A program made the position numbers and the translations under genes. From Scylla paramamosain (taxonomy: Eukaryota; Arthropoda; Malacostraca; Decapoda; Portunidae): DNA of 64,000 bases. The notes below the pieces were generated by a model. It was not told the DNA's origin and made no database searches. It saw only the letters and a program-made list of their open reading frames with translations. The stretch spans positions 16,208,501 through 16,272,500 of the forward strand of contig NC_087152.1 of assembly GCF_035594125.1 (NCBI RefSeq). The letters are read 5' to 3'. Below are positions 38,541 through 51,744 of this stretch, piece by piece; position 1 is the stretch's first letter, and each line of letters begins with the position of its first letter.

Positions 38541-38910
38541 ATGATATTACAGTGAACCAGGTGTGAAAGCGACTTCAGAATATTTTATTGAAAGAGTAGC
38601 ATAAAAAAGAAGAGCTTTGGAAAGGATAGAAAAAACTACGCCGTATTTTAGCGACCCTTTTCCAAATATTTGTCCTCAGTGCCTTTCCCGCCCCTGTATC
38701 TCTGCCTCTCTGCTGTATCCATAAATCTATGATGTTTGTGAAGCCTTTTTACTTTCTTAACTTTCAACACTTTTAACAAAATTTTCACCTGGAACACGAG
38801 GGACGGTCCATCATCCAATTTTCACCTGCACATCACCTGCCCTGGCCTACCCTGGCCTGCCGCTTACGCCGCCTGCACCACTCGTTGAAGGCACATATTC
38901 CTTAAAACTG
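38541..38910. other. Intergenic, nothing recognised
   Basis: No supported feature. Confidence 0.5.
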
Positions 38911-38911
38911 A

Positions 38912-40629
<1,718 letters not shown>

Positions 40630-40639
40630 ATAATATATA

Positions 40640-40821
<182 letters not shown>

Positions 40822-40829
40822 AATTATGG

Positions 40830-41304
40830 TGAAAAGATAGTATTTCGTAATAACTTATAATTGATAATGTGCACCTCTCAATGAGAAGTAAAATCAGCTG
40901 TACAGTGAAGTGTTATGACAAATATTAGTATTTGTATTTCCCGCATCTTATCTGTGGTGATAAGAAGACGGGCACCGCACCACCTCACCTGACGAGCCTC
41001 TCACGGAACCCCTTTAAGCACCTTAGCAATCACCTCTGCTGGGCTATGAGCACTGAAATGAGGGTATTGTTCACCAGACATGTGTTTCATAATAACGTGT
41101 CTTCTTTGCACGAGCTATTGAAATGCCTAAATGTGTCATAAGTGACGTAGACATTGACTCATCATTCTAACACTTCTGAATGTTGTTCTCTGTTACTGCC
41201 CAGCAAGCCCACTCACTGAGTTGCCCTAGTATCAGGAGGCGTGGGCGGACGTGTTCACACAAGCCACTTGGCGGGATTTTCCCATTTGAAATGTCAAAAA
41301 CTAT
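40830..41304. other. Intergenic, nothing recognised
   Basis: No supported feature. Confidence 0.5.
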
Positions 41305-41305
41305 T

Positions 41306-42284
41306 TTCTTTTTTTTTTTTTATGTAGGAAGGACACTGGCCAAGGGCAACAAAAATCTAATAAAAAAAATGCCCACTGAAATGCCAGTCCCATAAAAGGG
41401 TCAAAGCAGTGGTCAAAAATTGATGAATATGTGTCTTGAAACCTCCCTCTTGAAGGAATTCAAGTCATAGGAAGGTGGAAATACAGAAGCAGGCAGGGAG
41501 TTCCAGACTTTACCACAGAAAGGGATGAATGATTGAGAATACTGGTTAACTCTTGCGTTAGAGAGGTGGACAGAATAGGGGTGAGAGAAAGAAGAAAGTC
41601 TTGTGCAGCGAGGCCGCGGGAGGAGGGGAGGCATGCAGTTAGCAAGATCAGAAGAGCAGTTAGCATGAAAATAGCAGTAGAAGACAGCTAGATATGCAAC
41701 ATTGCGGCGGTGAGAGAGAGGCTGAAGACAGTCAGTTAGAGGAGAGGAGTTGATGAGACGAAAAGCTTTTGATTCCACCCTGTCTAGAAGAGCAGTATGA
41801 GTGGAACCCCCCCAGACATGTGAAGCATACTCCATACATGGACGGATAAGGCCCTTGTGCAGAGTTAGCAGCTGGGGGGTGTGAGAAAAACTGGCGGAGA
41901 CGTCTCAGAACACCTAACTTCATAGAAGCTGTTTTAGCTAGAGATGAGATGTGAAGTTTCCACTTCAGATTATAAGTAAAGGACAGACCGAGGATGTTCA
42001 GTGTAGAAGAGGGGGACAGTTGAGTGTCATTGAAGAAGAGGGGATAGTTGTCTGGAAGGTTGTGTCGAGTTGATAGATGGAGGAATTGAGTTTTTGAGGG
42101 ATTAAACAATACTAAGTTTGCTCTGCCTCAATCAGAAATTTTAGAAAGATCAGAAGTCAGGCGTTCTGTGGCTTCCCTGCGTGTGAAATATTTACTTCCT
42201 GAAGTGTTTGACGTCTATGGAAAGACGTGGAAAAGTGCAGGGTGGTATCATCAGCGTAGGAGTGGATAGGACAAGAAGTTTGGT
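41306..42284 (-). mobile_element. LINE family A, 5'-truncated, well-preserved 3' third
   Basis: Element sense is minus: poly-T (41310-41321) marks the 3' end, followed inward by the GGCCAGTG tail. The C-terminal coding region is open for 140 codons (MEYASHVWGGSTHT to the end), with an upstream frame [13 protein letters not shown]. It ends abruptly at about 42284 within the RT domain. Its C-terminal protein is nearly identical to the copy at 49303-50103, which indicates recent retrotransposition. Confidence 0.88.
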
Positions 42285-42523
42285 TATCTAGTTAATGGAA
42301 TTTCCTTAATAAAGATATCATAATAGTGTTCTTTTTATTCCTATACCATATCAATAGCATTTATATGTTTTATTTAAATATTTGCCTTGAGGCGGGAAAG
42401 GATGAGCACATTACTACGTGTTTCCAGCGTGAAATCTACAAGGTAAATTCCGCTTTACGATTGTTCAAATCAGTCAGGACACTTCACGATGCAATGCTGA
42501 ATTTGCTTTCTGACTGTCTTCTT

Positions 42524-42595
42524 AAGGGTCTGGCACCATTGGTTCTTTTTTCCAGTTTCGTTGTCCTTAGCCGGAACCTTTCTTATATAAAAGTT
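42524..42595 (+). mobile_element. LINE family A 3' tail remnant
   Basis: GGTCTGGCACCATTGG, TTTCGTTGTCCTTAGCCGG and CTTATATAAAA correspond in order to the family A tail. Confidence 0.55.
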
Positions 42596-44185
42596 ACCAA
42601 CTATATTGGATATTGACAATAAAATAGGAAGCAATGAAAATATCCCTGCGTAGGCAAAAAAATGAAAAACGGGACAATGGTGCCTTCTCAATGGTGGCAG
42701 TTGAATACGAGTACAAGCCGACTATGCCAAGGTATTTAAAAGATGCATATATACTAACCGATAGAGATAAGCTTTGCTATTCATGGTGTAGTAATCGCTT
42801 AGAACACGGCCGATGAGGGCAGATAAAACACTGTTAGGGAATACCAAACATTATGATAAAGAACTTTGATAACAGACGTGATTGAACTCGTGGTATGGGT
42901 AGAGAAATGGGGAATTAATATCAAGGCCAGTATCTGAGCGGACTTCGATTTGAGAAAGTAAGTTTATGGCTGTGATGCAATATGGAAGAGAATGAAAGGG
43001 TGGAAAAGAGTTACGTGTACGTTTCGATGTGTTCAGGAGGCACGAGAAAAAGGGAGCGGACAATGTCAAACCTTACCATTCCTCAATGGAAAAAGAAAAG
43101 AATATATGTGCAGCAAAATAAATGTGAGAATATTCCCTTCAAAAATCTAAAGGATACAAGCTTGAGGAAACGTAAGGTTATGGTGTCTTATGTTGGCATC
43201 TCGTTAGCTTTTATAACATGAGAGAAAGAAGAGTCAAGCTTTCCTCTAAATCTTAAGACGTCTCCTGATAAAATCTAACAACTAATAACTTCTCAACAAA
43301 TAAGGGGACATCAGACTGAAGAAAATTGCTGAACACAGTCAGTGTGGCACGTTAGTCGACTGTTAACCTTGAAGGGGAAAGGTTCACTTTGCTCTAAAGG
43401 TGAAATTTTCCCGTCCATACACACTAGAGACGAACCACAAAGGAATGTCAATCGTATTGAGGCACTGGAAATTTGATCAGGATTCTTTATTATTATTATT
43501 GTTGCATTTTTTACCTAATTTCATTAGCCTTTTTTCTCTATACTCCTTGAGTCACGATCTTATTTTGTTTATGTAATATAGCCGAGGGAAGCCTTCATTC
43601 TTAAAGCTGGAGGACGGTGCTTTAAGACACAGGAGGAAGTGAGTGCAGAATGTTACTCGACGTACAATCTCGACTGTACCGGGACACACAACAATAGATA
43701 GGGCTAAACAGTCAGTGTTACCTACTCGTTCCTTCTCCATAGTGTATACTGGGCCGTAATCGTAGAAGTCCGATGAACACGTCTGTAAGGATGAAGATGG
43801 GAGCGAGGAGGGCAATGGCGAGCAAATCGTGAGTGAATAGTGTACGTTAATAGGAATATCTTGAGGTCACAATGCATATGTATGACTTGCTGTCTGTTCT
43901 CATATGAGTGTGTGTGTGTGTGTGTGTGTGTAATACATGATTTCAAAGTATCTTTTTTTTTTAATTCTCCAATGCACTTCTGGAGCTGAAGAGGTGTTAT
44001 AGTTAGTCTATATATGAAAAAAAAAAAAAAAAACAAGTTGACCATTACCTTGAATATTTCACTGACCTAAAAGAAATAAACAAGATAAAAGCCTGCAGCT
44101 GTTGTGTCACAGAAGAACCTTACAGTGGACTTTCATTTACACATTACTCATACTGCTGCTGCCTTCCAGGGTCACAGAGACACAG
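42596..44185. other. Upstream region of the brachyurin gene, little recognised
   Basis: Contains a short (TG)n run (43908-43931), a poly-A run (44018-44033) and no open frame I can name. Confidence 0.5.
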
Positions 44186-44193
44186 TATATAAG
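44186..44193 (+). promoter_or_regulatory. TATA box of the brachyurin-like protease gene
   Basis: TATATAAG lies 42 bp before the ATG at 44228. Transcription would start near 44215, giving a 5' UTR of about 12-15 nt. Confidence 0.7.
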
Positions 44194-44227
44194 ATGAGGG
44201 CAAGACAGAAAGAGACAAGCCGTCAGG

Positions 44228-45276
44228 ATGATGCAGAAGCTCGCTGTTTTGTTGGTCTGCCTCTCTGTTGCCGTAAGTACATAGCTTTGCTTATTTTATG
44301 AGTGCTATCAGAGCAGTATTAGGTGGACTTAAACTCTTAGCACCAGCAGCACTACAAAGACTGCTTAACAAAACTGTCTTGAGAGAGGAGATTACAAATA
44401 AGAACATAAAAACATAAGAACTGTAAAAAGGCCAGCCTTCCAGCAGAAAACATCAATAGTTGTAAGGCAAGAATATTTCTGTTTGACGATTATATACAAT
44501 AGAATCATAGTTATAATTCAAAATCAGATAAGGTAAAAATGTCAGTATTTACAATTTAACTTGTAATTGATATCCTCATCACACAGAGTGGCAACCCCGC
44601 CGCCGGGAAGCCATGGCACTGGAAGTCCCGCATGCCGGTGCTGGATGCTAACGGCTCCTTCAAGCCCTCCGGTAAGTCCCCAAGCGTCTTGCTCCTGTCG
44701 GCTTTCGACTAAACGCAAAGCTAGTAATATTATTTGGCCTCCTTATCATATAGCTCAGGTTTCACAAGAAATAAACGTTGTTTTTAATTCCACGTTTGTG
44801 CCAGGGCGTATCGTGGGCGGCACAGAGGCGACGCCCCACTCGTGGCCCCACCAGGTGGCTCTCTTCATTGACAGCATGTACTTCTGCGGCGGCTCTCTCA
44901 TCTCCAACGAGTGGGTGCTGACTGCTGCTCACTGCACTGATGGGTTAGTCATCATAGTTTTCGTGTATTGCACGTATATGTCATCAAAATTATTAACAAT
45001 ATTAACCGCATTTTTACAGCGTATACTCGTACTTAACAGAGTTGTATCACTATTATTAGCTTTCCTATTTCCTTATTTTCTCTGTATTTTTCAGTGCGAG
45101 AAGTATTGAGGTCGTGATGGGTGCTCACAACATCAGGCTTGAGGAATCGTCACAGGTCTCCGTGCGCACAACTGACTACTTCGTGCACGAGGAATGGAAC
45201 CCCTCGACACTCAGCAACGACGTGTCCGTCATCAGGCTGCCAAGCCCCGTCACGTTCAACGGTGATACCACGTGGA

Positions 45277-45344
<68 letters not shown>

Positions 45345-46048
45345 CAAATGTCGTCGTCATTTATTAGAAATTCTAGTTGGTAAAATCTACCTTTCTCATA
45401 TATTATATTCTATCAATCTGGAACACGATTTTTGTCCTTTCCTCAGGATACATCAACAAAGTGGCGCTGCCCAGGAGCGACTTGAATGTTGGCGACACAG
45501 TCACTCCCACCGGCTGGGGAAAGAACTCCGACCGTATGACACCTCTATTTCTTGCACCTTGATATAACTTGATTGTCAAATACGCATGACGTAATGACAC
45601 AAGCCACTCAGTAAGCAAAAATACAGTAAAGCCATCTCCACACAGTTGCCGGAGGAATCACTGACAAGCTGAGGCAAGTGAGCAACAAGATCATCACTGT
45701 TTCCGACTGTGAGGCCGTGTACGGTTCCATCATTGATCACAGGATTGTCTGTACCTCGACCACTGGCGGCAAGGGAACCTGCAACGTAAGAACCTTTCCT
45801 CCCGTGTCTGTCTAACAAGTGTCTTATGCTCAGAGGATGCTTAGAGAATGCCGCTATTGTTTAATTACTTATTGAATTTCACTTTTCAGGGTGATTCTGG
45901 TGGACCACTGAACAAGAACGGGAAAACCTACGGCATCACCTCCTTCGTGGCTTCTGCAGGCTGTGAGTCAGGCCTGCCCGACGGCTTCACTCGTATCGTG
46001 GAATTCCTCGACTGGATCGAAAAGAAGACTGGCGTTGTGCCTCAGTAA
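44228..46048 (+). CDS. Brachyurin/chymotrypsin-like digestive serine protease (S1A), 7 exons, 273 aa
   Basis: Exons: 44228-44272, 44587-44671, 44805-44943, 45095-45261, 45447-45533, 45646-45785, 45890-46048. All introns are GT-AG, phases 0,1,2,1,1,0. The product is a secreted preproenzyme. A signal peptide (about residues 1-16) precedes a propeptide with [12 protein letters not shown], cleaved before Ile46 (RIVGG). Catalytic residues are His86 (TAAHC), Asp132 (SNDVS) and Ser224 (GDSGGP). Gly218 and Asp252 occupy chymotrypsin positions 189 and 226, the arrangement known from crab collagenolytic brachyurins, which cleave after varied residues including basic and hydrophobic ones. The Gly-Trp-Gly motif and cysteine pairs are present. 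It probably acts in hepatopancreas digestion. The start was chosen because it follows a TATA box and begins the hydrophobic signal; a second Met follows at once. Trypsin is excluded by Gly at 189. Confidence 0.93.
44273..45889 (+). other. Introns of the brachyurin-like gene
   Basis: Introns are 44273-44586, 44672-44804, 44944-45094, 45262-45446, 45534-45645 and 45786-45889. Intron 1 contains GAACATAAAAACATAAGAAC (44404-44423), which resembles a CR1-type 3' end in reverse. Intron 4 contains a (CT)32 tract. Confidence 0.85.
45279..45342. repeat. (CT)32 microsatellite in intron 4 of the brachyurin-like gene
   Basis: Pure CT run starting 17 bases after the intron-4 donor. Confidence 0.97.
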
Positions 46049-46178
46049 CGCTCACCAACAGTCGAGTTTTCCACTTCATTTTTTCTACTTAACTCTTCTA
46101 CTTTTCACAATATTCTCCTGTCACACAATTTGATATTCATTCCTTTGTCATTTCTATCAAAAAATGGCTTTACTACTT

Positions 46179-46184
46179 AATAAA
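46179..46184 (+). terminator. Polyadenylation signal of the brachyurin-like gene
   Basis: AATAAA lies 131 bp after the stop codon, in an AT-rich 3' region. Confidence 0.65.
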
Positions 46185-46565
46185 AGAGTAGAATAGACTA
46201 AATATTGTTGTTATACTATAAGGCGAAGTAAATTCATATCCTGATGGTCGGTACGTATTTTAAGCACAAATAAATAGCCAAGTTGCCCACAGTGACTGAA
46301 CTAATTCACTGAACAAAATACGACTATCAAATGAAAAAAAAAAAAAGAGATGGTAAGTTTATGATGCAGCAATCCTTAAAAGCATTTAAAAGTTTCACCA
46401 GAACCTGTTAAGATTAATAGAAAGAAAACGCTGAAACACTTAAGATTGCCGCCTCCAGGTGCTCATTTATCGACAAGAGTTTACACGGGAACACAGAGGA
46501 ACACAAGGAAAACAAGGGAACGTAAGAAGCACAAAGGGACACAACGCAGCGGCTGGTCCTCACGA
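46185..46565. other. Intergenic, nothing recognised
   Basis: No supported feature. Confidence 0.5.
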
Positions 46566-48025
46566 GACTTTTTTTTTTTTTTTATGCAGGAGGAACACTG
46601 GCCAAGGGCAACAAAAGTCCAATAAAAAAAAAAAAAAATGCCCACTGAAATGCCAGTCCCATAAAAGGGTCCAAAGTGGTAGTCAAAAATTGAAGGATAA
46701 GTGTCTTGAAACCTCCCTCTTGAAGGAATCCAAGTCATAGGAAGGTGGAAATACAGAAGCAGGCAGGGAGTTCCAGACTTTACCACAGAAAGGGATGAAT
46801 GATTTAGAATACTAGTTAACTCTTGCGTTAGAGAGGTGGACAGGTTACGGGTGAGAAAAAGAAGGTCTTGTGCAGCGAGGCCGCGGGAGGAGGGGAGGCA
46901 TGCAGTTAGCAAGATCAGAAGAGCAGTTAGCATGAAAATAGCGGTAGAAGACAGCTAGAGATGCAACATTGCGGCGATGAGAGAGAGGCTGAAGACAGTC
47001 AGTTAGAGGAGAGGAGTTGATGAGACGAAAAGCTTTTGATTCTATCCTGTCTAGAAGAGCAGTATGAGTGGAAACCCCCAGACATGTGAAGCATACTCCA
47101 TACATGGACGGATAAGGCCCTTGTGCAGAGTTAGCAGCTGGGGGTGTGAGAAAAACTGGCGGAGACGTCTCAGAACACCTAACTTCATAGAAGCTGTTTT
47201 AGCTAGAGATGAGATGTGAAGTTTCCACTTCAGATTATAAGTAAAGGACAGACCGAGGATGTTCTGTGTACAAGAGGGGGACAGTTGAGTGTCATTGAAG
47301 AAGAGGGGATAGTTGTTTGGAAGGTTGTTTCGAGTTGATAGATGAAGGAATTGAGTTTTTGAGGCATTGAACAATATTAAGTTTGCTCTGCTACAATCAG
47401 AAATTTTTTGAAAGATCAGAAGTCAAGCGTTCTGTGGCTTCCCTGCGTGAAATGTTTACTTCCTGAAGGGTTGGACTCTATGAAAAGACGTGGAAAAGTG
47501 CAGGGTGGTATCATCAGCGTAGGAGTGGATAGGACAAGAAGTTTGGTTTTGAAGATCATTAATGAATAATAAGAGAGTGGGTGACAGGACAGAACCCTGA
47601 GGAACACCACTGTTAATAGATTTAGGAGAAGAACAGTGACCGTCTACCACAGCAGCAATAGAACGGTCAGAAAGGAAACTTGAGATGAAGTTACAGAGAG
47701 AAGGATAGAAGCTGTAGGAGGGTAATTTGGAAATCAAAGCTTTGTACCAGACTCTATTAAAAGCTTTTGATATGTCCAAGGCAACAGCAAAAGTTTCACT
47801 AAAATCTCTAAAAGAGGATGGCCAAGACTCAGTAAGGAAAGCCAGAAGATCACCAGAACCCATACTGGCGATCAGATAGAAGGTTGTGAAGTGATAGATC
47901 TTTAAGAATCTTCCTGTTGAGGATAGATTGAAAAAACTTTAGATAGGCAGGAAATTAAAGCAATAGGACGGTAGTTTGAGGGATTAGAACGGTCATACTT
48001 TTAAGAAACAGGCTGAATGTAGGCA
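46566..48025 (-). mobile_element. LINE family A, 3' half of an element split by LINE B
   Basis: Element sense is minus. Poly-T (46570-46583) marks the 3' end. The C-terminal, thumb ([13 protein letters not shown]) and RT domains follow inward, with SGVPQGSVLSP near 47590 and YADDTTLH near 47505. The sequence stops at TGTAGGCA (48018-48025), and the matching continuation resumes at 51745. Confidence 0.88.
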
Positions 48026-51000
48026 TTCACGTTATACGTTAGAGACACATTACAGTGTTGTATTAACAGTAGAATTAAAACAGATAACAAAGGAGAGTCG
48101 ATATGGGTAGATATTTAGGAAGAATCACACTCAGTAGTACTGGGAGTAGTGTACAGACCACCGACCAGTACAAAGGAAATTAACACCTCACTGTGGCAGG
48201 AAATAAATAGAGCAGGCAGGTACAGTCAGGTATGTGTGGTAGGAGATTTTAATTTTAGGAATATAGATTGGAGTCTGATGGTGGGTGACAAGGAAGCAGA
48301 GGAATTTCTTAAGGTTATTCAGGATAATTTTTTTAAAACAGGTAGTCGGAGTACCCACAAGGGGGTATAATATTCTAGATTTAATTCTTACTAAAAGGGA
48401 GGAAGCAGTCACGCAGGTAGAGGTTGGAGGACAGCTAGGTAACAGTGACCATAGGGAAATTAGTTATAATTTAAAATGGGAAGAAACTTTTAGAAGCAAA
48501 AACACTAGTAAAGTACCTGACTTTAGGAGAGCAGATTTTGAGGAATTAAAAAGGTACCTCCAAGGAGTTGACTAGTAACAGATGCATGGTGAGGTCAGGT
48601 CCGGGACGGAGTTGAGAGAGATAAGGCAAGATGAGAGAGGTGAGGTGAGGCGTGAGGGTGTAAGACAAGAGGAGGGAAAATGTGTCCGGAAGGGGCGGAG
48701 GAGAGAGGGAGGGGGAGATAGGTGTGAGTATGCTGGAATGTCAGGTCATGCTGAAATGAGAGGGGTGAGGTCGAGCCGAGTAGATGAGGGAGTGGAGAGG
48801 ATGGTAGGGACCGAGATGAGGGGATTAGGTGAAGTAAATGTAGATGAAATGTATAAATATTTCGTAAAGTTCATACAGGTCACTTAGCAAATATCCCGTA
48901 TAGGGCAATAAGATCACAGAAAAATAACCCTAAATGGATGACTGCTTGGTTAAAACATTACATAGGGCGTAAGAGAAGTACATATGAGAGATTAAGGGCA
49001 GGTGAAGAAGTTTTAAGGTCACAATATAATGAATTAGTTAGAACAGTCAGGAAGTTAACGAGGAAAACTAGGGGCAATTATGAATTAAAGGTAGCCAGCC
49101 AGGCGAAGACGGACCCCAAGGGATTTTATCAGGTATACAGGACGAAGAATAAGGATACTATAGGTCCATTAAAGGCAGCAGATGGGGAGCTGGTTAGTTC
49201 TGGGGAGGAGATTAGTAAACTTCTGAATGAGTATTTCTTAACTGTCTTCACCCAGAAAAACATGCAGGATATGCCAGATAGTGAACAGATGCATAGAGCA
49301 GATATTGTTCAATGCCTCAAAAACTCAATTCCTCCATCTATCAACTCGACACAATCTTCCAGAAAACTATCCCCTCTTCTTCAGTGACACTCAACTGTCC
49401 CCCTCTTCTACACTGAACATCCTCAGTCTGTCCTTTACTTATAATCTGTAGTGTCAACTTCACATCTCATCTCTAGCTAAAACAGCTTCTATGAAGTTAG
49501 GTGTTCCGAGACGTCTCCGTCAGTTTTTCTCACATCCCCAGCTGCTAACTCTGTACAAGGGCCTTATCCGTCCATGTATGGAGTATGCTTCACATGTCTG
49601 GGGGGGTTTCACTCATACTGCTCTTCTAGACAGGGTGGAATCAAAAGCTTTTCGTCTCATCAACTCCTCTCCTCTAACTGACTGTCTTCAGCCTCTCTCT
49701 CACCGCCGCAATGTTGCATATCTAGCTGTCTTCTACTGCTATTTTCATGCTAACTGCTCTTCTGATCTTGCTAACTGCATGCCTCCCCTCCTTCCGCGGC
49801 CTCGCTGCACAAGACTTTCTTCTTTCTCTCACCCCTATTCTGTCCACCTCTCTAACGCAAGAGTTAACCAGTATTCTCAATCATTCATCCCTTTCTGTGG
49901 TAAAGTCTGGAACTCCCTGCCTGCTTCTGTATTTCCACTTCCTATGACTTGTATTCCTTCAAGAGGGAGGTTTCAAGACACTTATTCATCAATTTTTGAC
50001 CACTGCTTTGACCCTTTTATGGGACTTGCATTTCAGTGGGCATTTTTTTTATTAGATTTTTGTTGCCCTTGGCCAGTGTCCTTCCTACATAAAAAAAAAA
50101 AAAAAGATGAGCATGAGCTGACAGATATTTCCATAACTAGGGAGATAGTGGAACAGAAGATAGATAGACTAAAAAAGTTCAAGACACCAGGACCAGATGA
50201 AATATATCCCAGAGTACTTAAGGAATGCAAAGAGGTTATTAGTGAGCCGTTAGTTTCTGTCTTTAGGAAATCACTTGAGTCAGGCACCAGTAATGTGGAG
50301 GCAGGCTAATGTAGTACCCATCATTAAGAAAGGAGATAAAACTTTAGCGTCTAACTATAAACCTGTCAGCTTAACTTCAGTTGTAGGTGAAATATTAGAG
50401 TCAATAACAGCGAGGAACATTAGGGAACATTTAGACAAACCTAACTTGATAAATCAGTCACAGCATGGCTTCACGAAGGGGAAGTCTTGCCTGACAAACT
50501 TGTTAAGTTTTTACTGTAAAGTCTACGAGGCAGTAGATAATGGTGATAGTTATGACATCTTATATCTGGACTTTAGTAAAGCATTTGACAAGGTACCCCA
50601 TCAAAGGCTCCTGAGAAAGGTTAGGGCACACGGGATAGATGGGAAGGTGTTAGGCTGGATAGGGTCATGGCTTAGCGACAGGCAACAAAGAGTTGTAATA
50701 AACGGCTCGAAATCCGAGTGGGATCATGTAATTAGTGGGGTGCCACAGGGATCAGTATTAGGGCCATTGTTATTTCTAATATATATCAATGACTTGGATA
50801 GTGGAATTAGTAGTGATGTTAGTAAATTTGCGGATGACACAAAGATATGTAGATTAATTAGGTCAGAATCGGATGCCATCGCCTTGCAGGCAGATTTAGA
50901 TAGGATGAATGAATGAACGGACAGATGGCAAATGCAATTTAATATCAATAAATGCAAAGTACTTAGCGTAGGTAGAGGAAACCCACATAGTAGGTACAAA

Positions 51001-51744
51001 TTAAACAACCAAACTCTGGTAGGTACAGGGTACGAGAAAGATTAAGGAGTTATAGTAAGCTCTGAACTCCGTCTAGGGAAACAATGCATAGAGGCCAGAA
51101 ACCGGGGCAAATAGGGTACTAGGATTCATTTTTAGGAGTGTTAAAAGTAGAAGGCCGGAAGTAATATTAAAGTTATACTTGGCGCTGGTCAGACCTCATC
51201 TAGACTACGCTGTGCAGTTCTGGTCCCACATTACAGGAAAGATATAGGTCTATTAGAATCAGTACAGAGGAGAATGACTAAAAGGATACATGGGATGAGG
51301 AGTATTCCCTACGAGGCGAGACTGAAGTTAAATTTACATCCTTTAGAGAGACGTAGGTTAAGAGGGGACCTGATAAAAGTTTTTAAGTGGTATAAGGGTT
51401 ATAACAAGGAGGATGTAAACAAAATTCTTAGGATCAGCAACCAGGGCTGATCTGTTTGCAAGAAATAACGGGTTCAAGCTTGAAAAATTTAGGTTTAGGA
51501 AGAAGATAGAAAAAAAAAATTGGTTCTCAAACAGAGTGGAAGATGAGTGGAACGGACTCAGTATTCATGTTGTTAGAGCTAGAACATTAGAGAGCTTTAA
51601 GATTAGACAGGTTTATTTATGGATGGGGATAATAGATGGAAATAGGTAGGTATATTTCATACAGGGACTGCCACGTGGAAGAACGGTCGCTTCTTTCAGC
51701 TTCCCTTATTTCTTATGTTCTTATGTTCTTATGTTCTTATGTTC
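48026..51744 (+). mobile_element. CR1-like LINE family B, inserted into LINE A and itself interrupted
   Basis: It starts within the endonuclease domain (VYRPPTSTKE, GDFNF near 48247, GNSDHR near 48440), then the linker (WLKHYIGRKRSTYERL near 48940). RT follows the inner insertion: TPGPDEIYP near 50190, DFSKAFDKVPHQRL near 50570, SGVPQGSVLGP near 50735 and FADDTK near 50828. The thumb and C-terminal part (RRMTKRIHGM near 51270) are broken by stops. It ends in (TTCTTATG)n at 51709-51744, the CR1-style short tandem end. It is 5'-truncated and carries several frameshifts, so it is inactive. Confidence 0.88.
49303..50103 (+). mobile_element. LINE family A, 5'-truncated copy inserted into LINE B
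   Basis: Begins at about TATTGTTCAATGCCTC in the RT 3' region and runs through the C-terminal domain (MEYASHVWGG, NQYSQSFIPFCGKVWNSLPA) to the family A tail and poly-A (50090-50105). Family B coding sequence continues on both sides (HRAD before, HELTDI after). A clear target duplication is not visible; at most AGAT. Confidence 0.9.
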
